Shown here: positions 39,790 through 45,488 of the stretch, piece after piece | How positions within the stretch are numbered: position 1 is the first letter of the stretch | Layout: each line of letters begins with the position of its first letter | DNA from: an uncultured Prevotellaceae bacterium | GTDB taxonomy: Bacteria; Bacteroidota; Bacteroidia; Bacteroidales; Bacteroidaceae | Length of the DNA stretch: 45,488 nt | Assembly: GCA_902774815.1 (NCBI GenBank) | Contig: CACYJV010000040.1 | Span: forward strand, 459-45,946 | Direction of reading: 5' to 3' | Notes under the pieces: model-generated | Databases searched by the model: none | Seen by the model: only the letters and a program-made list of their open reading frames with translations | What the model was told of the DNA's origin: nothing | Program-made: the position numbers and the translations under genes

Positions 39790-42700
39790 TTACTTCACTA
39801 CAACCTTCTTGCCGTTCACGATGTAGATGCCCTTCTGAGCCTTCTGCACACGCTGACCAGCAAGGTTGAAGATATCCTGCTTGCCGCCTGCCTGCTCGCC
39901 ATTGTCAATAGCCTCAATGCTGGTAGCCTCGCCGTCAAGGTCAAGAGTAACCTTAGCACCAGTCGACTCCGGAGTCTTCAAGAAGATGAACCAACGGAAG
40001 CCGCGAATCACATTGCCCTCAGCCGTAGGATGCGTAAACTGTCCCTGCTTGTTCAGGAAGTATACCTTGCCAAAATAATCATCATCCGTAAGCACTTGCT
40101 TGGCAAAGCGGCCTGTAATTTTAAAAAGCGTTCCGTCAGCCCAGCTAGAAGAAATTTCAGGATACGTATATGCCTTTCCTGCTTCTAATGTGACTCCCTT
40201 GAATATGGGATTAGTCACCGTGGCAGTGGGTTTCACAAGCAGCAGATCAGCTCTTGTCACATCTCCAGTGGTTTTCTCGAACTTGATGTTGGCAGGTGTT
40301 TTAAAGCCTGTGTATTTAGCAACCTGCACACCTTCGCCGAAGGCTTCTTCCAGCTGGGCGCGTGTCAGATCGAAGGGAACAACGAGTGTGTTCCAATAGT
40401 CATAACCGAACTCGCGGAGCATCTGCACATTCTTGTTCTCACCGACGTTGTCATTGTACACAGCCGCGAAATCAGATGCGTTATTAGCTTTCTCGTCGAA
40501 GGTGATGGGCTCGGGTCTATCAAGAGAAACAATATAGTTGCCCGAAGTTATCTCAGGTGTTACCGTCTCATTCTTCACATACTTCTGAAGCTGTCCGTAA
40601 ACAACAACTACATCACCGACCTGAATCTGATCCTCAGCAGTGAACTTTGTTTTGTCAAGGTAGAAACCGCGGAACACCTCAAGTTCGTTTGTACCGTCGG
40701 AAATGAAATAGGTAGCATTGCCATAGCCATCATTTGTTGTTTCATCGTAAACGGAAACTTCCTGAATCCGAGTAATAGTGCCAGTAGTGTAAACCTCGCT
40801 GGTCTTTCCATTATCTGCAAGGGCATTGATCACTTCCAGTGCCTCAGCAACGGTGTAGGGATTGTTCTCCGTACCAGATGCGTCGGGATTGCCCGTCTGA
40901 GTAATGGTGACAGTCTTTGAGACGGTAAGGCCTTCGCCATAGGTGTAGGACAGAACGACCTCAGCGGTGCGAGTCAAAGCTGTTTCATTTTGAGTAGCAG
41001 TGAAAGCAACGGCAGCAGCGCCGACCTCGCCCATCGTCAGCCAATCGGCTTCAGTAGCAGCTGTCAACACTCCACCATCAACTGGATTATTAACCGTGTA
41101 GCTGATTTCGCCTTCTGTGATGTCGTAAGTGATATTCCAATCATCTGCAGTGATAGAGGGAGCAGGAGCACCAGTGTACTTGTAGAAGGCAAAGGTCTGA
41201 TTCTTGATATTGTTATTGATAGAAGTATAACAACGCCAATCAGATGAATTATAGACACCAACATAACGACTTGTTCCAACATGCTGCAAGTAACCTTCTG
41301 CAACCTTGAAAGTCTTATTGTTATTATCACCTACGCGCACACCATTATTGTCATTCGTGCAATACAGCCAAGTCGTTGTGCTGCCATTGGGATAGAACGT
41401 ATAGCCATCGGTAGCGTTTCCGCTGATGTTCCACTTGATGTTGTCAGCAACCTCACCTGTCAGATAATTGCCGTCAACTGTAACTTTTAAAGCTTTAGGA
41501 GCAGAGCTAGTTCCATTATCGTTTGCAAGGGCATAGTCGACTCCATTGTTACCTACGATAACAAAAATATCATCTGAAGTCAGATCTGCTAGTTCAGCCT
41601 TCACCCAGTCTGAAGTAACGGGAGTCTCACCACCGGTTGTTATAGTATAGGTAGCCTCTGCAATCTGACTATTATTCATGCCTTCCTTCACAGCAATAGC
41701 TTTCAGAGTTGTTGTCTCTGAGATTGTGATAGCAGAGGTGTAAGTGGTGCTCTCTGCCGTGGGATTACTTCCGTCAATCGTAAAGTGTATTGCTGCTCCT
41801 TCTGTGGTGCAATTTATTTCTACTGTCTGAGCCTCATCATACTCACCTCCGGCTACAGAAAATTGGGGAGTAGCGACAGTCTCAATACCATTATCAGAAA
41901 GGACAACTGTAATTTTCGTAAATTGCAAATAGCTTTCTGCATCATCTGGACGTGAGAATGTTACACTTGTAGATTCGCCTTCCCATGTCTTTGTTGAATT
42001 GGTATATCCCGCTGGATTAGATGCCATGTCATCTGTTTGCCCATTACTTTGTGTAAATACAACTTTGACAATACTTTTTCCCGTTGGAGCATCAATCTTC
42101 AATGTATTGCTCTTGTAAAAGCGCATTGAGGTGTTGTTCAGATAAAGCGAACCATTATTACGAGTATATGTCAATTTAATGCCGTCAGCTGAAGTTCCTG
42201 TCACCTCATCTTCAGAACTTCCGCTGATTGTACCCGATTTCCCAAAGAAAGAATTATTGGGGGTTATCTCAATTCCATCAGCGATTTTCACAGTAAAATT
42301 TCTAGTTGTAACATTACTTGCATTGCCATATGCATCATAGGCAATTGCCTTCAGAGTCAACGCATTATTGATTGAGATAGGAGACGTATATGGAGTGCTG
42401 GCATTAGTGGGATCAGTTCCGTCTACAGTATAGTAGATGGAGGAACCCTCACCAGCTGTAATTGTAACCGTAGAACCCTCATCTACTTCGCCTCCATTGG
42501 GGGTGAAAGATGGTGCAGTAACTTCAATTGTGTAACTGGCCGAAGCAACAGGACTCACATTTCCATCATTATCAACGGCAATAGCCTTGATAGTAGTAGG
42601 AGTCGTAATAACAATAGGATTTTCATACTCATAACCAATGCTATTCTCAAAACTGGGGTCCGTTCCATCCAAAGTGTACATAATCAGTGAAGCGTCACCC

Positions 42701-43272
42701 TGAGTAAGTGTTACCTCTGTTCCGGCAGCCACAGCACCAGAAGCAGGCAAGAAGGTAGGAACGGCAACAGAAGGAGTTGAACTAGTATAAGTATAAGAAA
42801 CATAATAGCATTTTACTCCCTTTGCTATATCTGTTACCGTTACTTTGATTTCTTTACCCGTAGCTTCGGAAGAAGATGTAACCGTGACATCATCAGTGCC
42901 ATTTAGGCTTCCTGTTCCAACTGTTTCATCGTCTACGCTTAATGTGATGGTACCTGCAGTCCCATTGAAACCACCGAACTTTGCGCTAAACGAAGTAATT
43001 GTTACATCATTAGGCAGCGTTGTCTTAAAAGTTATTTTTGACGCAGGTTTGCTGCTTGATCCAATTTGGTAATAGTCTGCATTTGCTGTGAAAGATGTGG
43101 TTCCCGTTGTTCCCAAATCCCACGTATTACCAAGGTTGTCTTGAGCGTAGACAACAGCAGCGTTGATTTTGACCTTATTGGTACCAAACTCAATTGTTCC
43201 AGTTTGTCCCCACGCCATGCTCACTACCGCCAATAGTAGTAGCGTGCTAAATAAACGTAAATGTTTAATCAT
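39790..43272 (-). CDS. Exported multi-domain protein with chitobiase-C-like repeats (1160 aa)
   Basis: Signal peptide MIKHLRLFSTLLLLAVVSMA. Residues ~25-150 form a beta-rich N-terminal domain. Three CHB_HEX_C-type repeats follow at about 167-244, 244-331 and 464-547 (IMYTLDGTDP, IYYTVDGTDPTN, IHFTIDGSNPTAES, each ending TLKAIA). A BACON-like domain lies around 707-797 (DWLTMGEV, TVTITQTG) and an OB-fold-like domain around 814-904 (GTITRIQEV, QVGDVVVVYGQLQKY). A C-terminal module opens with YDYWNTLVVPFDL, the same type as PDYWNTFCSPFTI in the 2633-aa protein, and ends in the tail KGIYIVNGKKVVVK. No catalytic site is seen; glycan or matrix binding is plausible. It has a textbook promoter and a VWED peptide downstream. 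Confidence 0.85.
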   Translation of the reverse strand: MIKHLRLFSTLLLLAVVSMAWGQTGTIEFGTNKVKINAAVVYAQDNLGNTWDLGTTGTTSFTANADYYQIGSSSKPASKITFKTTLPNDVTITSFSAKFGGFNGTAGTITLSVDDETVGTGSLNGTDDVTVTSSSEATGKEIKVTVTDIAKGVKCYYVSYTYTSSTPSVAVPTFLPASGAVAAGTEVTLTQGDASLIMYTLDGTDPSFENSIGYEYENPIVITTPTTIKAIAVDNDGNVSPVASASYTIEVTAPSFTPNGGEVDEGSTVTITAGEGSSIYYTVDGTDPTNASTPYTSPISINNALTLKAIAYDAYGNASNVTTRNFTVKIADGIEITPNNSFFGKSGTISGSSEDEVTGTSADGIKLTYTRNNGSLYLNNTSMRFYKSNTLKIDAPTGKSIVKVVFTQSNGQTDDMASNPAGYTNSTKTWEGESTSVTFSRPDDAESYLQFTKITVVLSDNGIETVATPQFSVAGGEYDEAQTVEINCTTEGAAIHFTIDGSNPTAESTTYTSAITISETTTLKAIAVKEGMNNSQIAEATYTITTGGETPVTSDWVKAELADLTSDDIFVIVGNNGVDYALANDNGTSSAPKALKVTVDGNYLTGEVADNIKWNISGNATDGYTFYPNGSTTTWLYCTNDNNGVRVGDNNNKTFKVAEGYLQHVGTSRYVGVYNSSDWRCYTSINNNIKNQTFAFYKYTGAPAPSITADDWNITYDITEGEISYTVNNPVDGGVLTAATEADWLTMGEVGAAAVAFTATQNETALTRTAEVVLSYTYGEGLTVSKTVTITQTGNPDASGTENNPYTVAEALEVINALADNGKTSEVYTTGTITRIQEVSVYDETTNDGYGNATYFISDGTNELEVFRGFYLDKTKFTAEDQIQVGDVVVVYGQLQKYVKNETVTPEITSGNYIVSLDRPEPITFDEKANNASDFAAVYNDNVGENKNVQMLREFGYDYWNTLVVPFDLTRAQLEEAFGEGVQVAKYTGFKTPANIKFEKTTGDVTRADLLLVKPTATVTNPIFKGVTLEAGKAYTYPEISSSWADGTLFKITGRFAKQVLTDDDYFGKVYFLNKQGQFTHPTAEGNVIRGFRWFIFLKTPESTGAKVTLDLDGEATSIEAIDNGEQAGGKQDIFNLAGQRVQKAQKGIYIVNGKKVVVK

Positions 43273-43356
43273 AGATGTTTGTTTTGTTATTATTAAATTT
43301 TGAAATATTTTTACTTCGTAAAAGAGCGATTATGGCGCGGGGCACATAAAATCGTG

Positions 43357-43388
43357 CAAAGTTACAAAATTAGGTTAGGATGCACAAA
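43357..43388 (-). promoter_or_regulatory. Promoter of the 1160-aa/VWED operon
   Basis: On the reverse strand TTTG (43388-43385) and TAACTTTG (43364-43357) are separated by 20 bp, matching both Bacteroidetes promoter elements and their spacing. Confidence 0.85.
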
Positions 43389-43395
43389 CAGCGTG

Positions 43396-43478
43396 TTAAC
43401 GAAGATTAAAAGAGAGACCGAAAAACAAATAATACTTAACGCAAGTTAGTGTTTTTTGTTTTTTGTTAACGCAAATTA
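43396..43478. promoter_or_regulatory. Three phased TTAACG direct repeats (possible operator)
   Basis: TTAACGAAGATTA (43396), TTAACGCAAGTTA (43436) and TTAACGCAAATTA (43466) start 40 and 30 bp apart, that is, on the same helix face. They lie just upstream of the 1160-aa promoter, in the divergent region shared with the S24 gene. The rest of 43273-43670 has no gene. Confidence 0.55.
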
Positions 43479-43587
43479 CGCGTCAGGATTCGGTTTTCGA
43501 GAGATTTTGTGAGTAACACGATGGACGGGAGGCATGAAGGCCGAAAAGTTAAATAACCTTAAGCACGTTGGCTTTTGACGCTCGCAG

Positions 43588-43621
43588 TTTGTTTCGTTTT
43601 CAAAGAAAGACTCTATCTTTG
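43588..43621 (+). promoter_or_regulatory. Promoter of the S24 gene
   Basis: TTTG at 43588 and TATCTTTG at 43614-43621, 22 bp apart. Transcription would start near 43627, ~45 nt before the ATG at 43671, which supports that start over the longer frame from 43575. Confidence 0.75.
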
Positions 43622-43670
43622 CACCTTCGATGATTTGAGAACGAAGAAACCTAACAACAAAAAACACGAA

Positions 43671-44570
43671 ATGACAAACAATTACAACGAAAACACAGAG
43701 AAACACAAGGAGAAAAGATTTAAGATCAACGAAGACCCGAAGGAGATTATGCGCGCACTAAGCGAACAGGGGTTTGATGTTGCGCCCTGCGACACGGCTG
43801 TGCCCTTCTTCAGTAATGGAATACCGGCTGGCATGCCTGTTGACTGCGGCGACCAGAACGGCGACTTTACGATGATACCCAGTTTCATGGCACAAAGGGA
43901 GAACGCCGAATTTCCTGTGCATGGCGAGTCGATGACAGGTCTCGGCGTTGAGGAAGGCGACATCATTCACATTAGCTGCGTCGCTTATGTCGATGAGGGC
44001 GACGTGGTGCTGGCATACACTGATGACGGGTTCACGCTGAAGGTGTATCATGAGGACGTACTTCACAACCGCTGGCTAGTACCGATGAATCCGAAGTTCA
44101 ATCCCATCAACATGAGTGCGGACCCTAAATCGCGCATCGTGGGCAGGGCAATGCTCATCACAAAGGTGATACGTCGCGCCAGCTATGGCGACATTGAGGA
44201 AAGAATGAAAGACTTCTCCATGAAGAAGATAGTTCCTCCCACCGACGGCCAAGTGAGGGAGGCCATTAACCTGGTCATGCCGATGCTGGCTGTGAAACGT
44301 CGCTGGTACAGCGTTTACAGGGCGTTGGTGGACAGAGGATATGTGAAATACTGCGACTACGACGGCTTCATTGCCAGCATTGAAAGATTATATCCCGACA
44401 AGGACTTCGGTATCGACAAGAAAGAGCTGCAGCGCATGGCTGTGGGGGCGTTCGACAAGCCTGTCAGCTTATGGACTCCGAGCGATGCCCCCGTGACAGG
44501 AAATGCCTATAAGGGCTACTATAGCGTGGCAAGTGTCATTCTGCAGACCTTAAGGACGAAGAAGCAATAA
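43671..44570 (+). CDS. UmuD/LexA-like S24 peptidase with extra C-terminal domain (299 aa)
   Basis: Residues ~44-165 match the LexA/UmuD self-cleaving fold. The nucleophile is Ser87 in VHGESM and the base Lys124 in FTLKVY, 37 residues apart as in LexA and UmuD. PFFSNGIPAG (45-54) aligns with the UmuD cleavage segment PLFSDLVQCG, so Ala53-Gly54 is the likely self-cleavage site. There is no recognisable helix-turn-helix in the first 45 residues, which are charged. The C-terminal ~120 residues (DGQVREAINLVMPMLAVKRR and WYSVYRALVDRGYVKYCDYD onward) form an unrecognised helical domain not found in UmuD or LexA. It could be a DNA-damage-responsive or mobile-element regulator. It has its own promoter. 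Confidence 0.8.
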   Translation: MTNNYNENTEKHKEKRFKINEDPKEIMRALSEQGFDVAPCDTAVPFFSNGIPAGMPVDCGDQNGDFTMIPSFMAQRENAEFPVHGESMTGLGVEEGDIIHISCVAYVDEGDVVLAYTDDGFTLKVYHEDVLHNRWLVPMNPKFNPINMSADPKSRIVGRAMLITKVIRRASYGDIEERMKDFSMKKIVPPTDGQVREAINLVMPMLAVKRRWYSVYRALVDRGYVKYCDYDGFIASIERLYPDKDFGIDKKELQRMAVGAFDKPVSLWTPSDAPVTGNAYKGYYSVASVILQTLRTKKQ

Positions 44571-44593
44571 AAAAAATCCCACCGCATTCCCGC

Positions 44594-44679
44594 TTTTTCC
44601 CACCCAAACCACCGAAAAACACAAAAAAAAGCCACCAAACGGATAATTTTCCCACCAATTTTCCCACTTCTTCCCACCC
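44594..44679. repeat. TTTTCCCACC short tandem repeats
   Basis: TTTTTCCCACC (44594), AATTTTCCCACC (44645), AATTTTCCCACT (44657) and CTTCTTCCCACCC (44667) form an iteron-like cluster between the S24 gene and the next promoter. Confidence 0.6.
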
Positions 44680-44704
44680 GACTCTCGAAAATTCGAGGGC
44701 CGGG
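44677..44704. terminator. Hairpin after the S24 gene, next to the following promoter
   Basis: CTCGAA-AA-TTCGAG (44684-44697) is extended by CCCG/CGGG with one mismatch and is followed by TGTTTGGTTTG. It may end the S24 transcript or be an operator site for the promoter 12 bp downstream. Confidence 0.5.
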
Positions 44705-44715
44705 TGTTTGGTTTG

Positions 44716-44723
44716 TAACTTTG
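44716..44723 (+). promoter_or_regulatory. Bacteroidetes -7 box, 140-aa gene
   Basis: TAACTTTG, an exact TAnnTTTG, ~57 bp before the ATG at 44780. Confidence 0.7.
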
Positions 44724-44779
44724 CATCGGTGTTCCGGAACAACCAATGTTAACAACAAAATTACAAACAAAACAAAGAA

Positions 44780-45202
44780 ATGAGCTATATGGACAATTAT
44801 CCCGCTGGCGCAGCGAACGACCCTCGTGCACCATGGAACCAAGTGGACCCGCCTGCCGTTGCCTTCAACGTGGCCGCCACCTTTACACTCGAGAAGACCG
44901 TTGAGCTTACGACGGTGCAATACGAGGGCGGCGAAACCGACGACGAAGGCTACACAGAGCCTTACGACACCCTGCAGGTGGAATGGAAAGACGAGTACAA
45001 AGAGCAGCAATACAACCCTGTTGAACTGCTTGAGAAGCTTGCCGACCTCGTAGAGCAGAACCTCGACGTGATACGCAGTAAGTTGTTGTATCTGCACCCC
45101 GATTGGCGCACCGGCTACCTGACGACCGAAATGAGGCGGTACAAAGGCATGATTGAGTGCGCAAGGGGGTGGAAGATTACCGAGGAGAGTTATGAGGAAT
45201 AG
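44780..45202 (+). CDS. Unrecognised 140-aa cytoplasmic protein
   Basis: Begins MSYMDNYPAGAANDPRAPWN and is acidic overall. The middle has a beta-type stretch (PPAVAFNVAATFTLEKTVEL) and an acidic loop (GGETDDEGYTEPYD). The C-terminal half is helical (NPVELLEKLADLVEQNLDVI, HPDWRTGYLTTEMRRYKGMI). There is no signal peptide or membrane segment. I do not recognise the family. It has a strong promoter of its own and lies downstream of the S24 protein in the same orientation, so they could be functionally linked. A family B repeat starts at the stop codon. Confidence 0.75.
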   Translation: MSYMDNYPAGAANDPRAPWNQVDPPAVAFNVAATFTLEKTVELTTVQYEGGETDDEGYTEPYDTLQVEWKDEYKEQQYNPVELLEKLADLVEQNLDVIRSKLLYLHPDWRTGYLTTEMRRYKGMIECARGWKITEESYEE

Positions 45203-45236
45203 CCCACCCCTTCCCTCCCAAAGGGAGGGTGCTTTG
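45203..45236. repeat. Family B palindromic repeat after the 140-aa gene
   Basis: CCCTCCC-AAA-GGGAGGG hairpin (45213-45229) preceded by AGCCCACCCC. Confidence 0.75.
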
Positions 45237-45259
45237 AATAGCCTTGGAGGGTGAAACGT

Positions 45260-45346
45260 GTAGGGGCAGACTCCCGTGTCTGCCCGCCATCCCCAAGAAG
45301 GACTCCTGCTACCGAAACTCGGGCAGACACGGGGGTCTGCCCCTAC
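45260..45346. repeat. REPIN-like inverted pair (family A), element 4
   Basis: Left copy 45260-45286 (GTAGGGGCAGAC, TCCCGT, GTCTGCCCG) and right inverted copy 45320-45346 ending GTCTGCCCCTAC, with a 33-bp interior. The rest of 45203-45470 has no gene. Confidence 0.88.
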
Positions 45347-45470
45347 AACTGGGAGCCACGACCACTCAACCACCAAGAGTAACTAATTTTCCGCTCGGCC
45401 CAAAGGGACGCTTGCGGAGCACAGCGGAGCAAGAATTTTCAATTATCCATTATCAATTTAATTTTTGACT

Positions 45471-45488
45471 ATGACAAAAATTATGAAG
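45471..45488 (+). CDS. Possible start of a further gene (partial)
   Basis: ATGACAAAAATTATGAAG runs to the window edge (MTKIMK). Only the position and the AT-rich leader support it. Confidence 0.25.

Noticed and set aside
44519-45376. 285-codon reverse frame over the S24/140-aa region
   Set aside because: Its start is translated family A and B repeat (RVCPSFG, ADTGVCPY) and the rest is antisense to the 140-aa gene.

Overview
The window looks like a chromosomal segment of a Prevotella-like member of the Bacteroidales. Promoters match the Bacteroidetes -7 consensus TAnnTTTG rather than TATAAT. Starts lack Shine-Dalgarno sequences. Several exported proteins end in the LPKGxYIxNGKKxVxK type of C-terminal tail, and lipoproteins have the Bacteroidetes look. 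The housekeeping genes (topA, aroK, speA, argB, pnp) also fit this group.

Layout. Positions 1-1015 hold an incomplete reverse-strand gene with an Asn/Ser/Asp microsatellite and an unlisted 53-residue membrane peptide. Positions 1353-18670 form one apparent ~17-kb reverse-strand operon. It has one strong -7 box, three giant exported proteins (2003, 991 and 2633 aa) 18 bp apart, a ~59-aa peptide ending VWED, and one terminator. Next come a CotH-family exported protein (18956-21409) and a speA-argB-ECF sigma-membrane protein cluster (25750-21654). An aroK-topA pair with a 4-bp overlap follows (28755-25928), then a lipoprotein and a Nudix hydrolase on the forward strand (29027-30138). A reverse cluster encodes a 241-aa exported protein, a DUF3160/YARHG protein and a CapA-like phosphoesterase (34517-30379). 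After it lie a thioredoxin-fold lipoprotein without its CXXC (36123-34948) and divergent pnp (36296-38650). A second giant exported protein (1160 aa) is again followed by a small VWED peptide (43272-39328). The window closes with a UmuD/LexA-like S24 protein and an unrecognised 140-aa protein (43671-45202).

How the parts work together. The dominant theme is the cell surface. Five large exported proteins share a C-terminal tail but carry different modules: cohesin-like, CARDB, Calx-beta, BspA-type LRR, dockerin-like, CotH, chitobiase-C-like and OB-fold. Two of the five are followed by a small acidic peptide. The mixture of cohesin-like and dockerin-like modules in one operon raises the possibility of a surface assembly.

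The most unusual feature is the density of short palindromic repeats. One family (core GGGCAGAC-N6-GTCTGCCC) occurs mostly as inverted pairs, like REPINs. Another family has inserted in frame into ArgB, the Nudix hydrolase and, three times, the CapA-like protein. A third adds about 60 residues to the 241-aa protein. Two ~200-bp composite hairpin elements sit between genes. Upstream regions carry precisely spaced direct repeats (22-bp spacing at 18764-18817; 40/30-bp spacing at 43396-43478) that look like operators.
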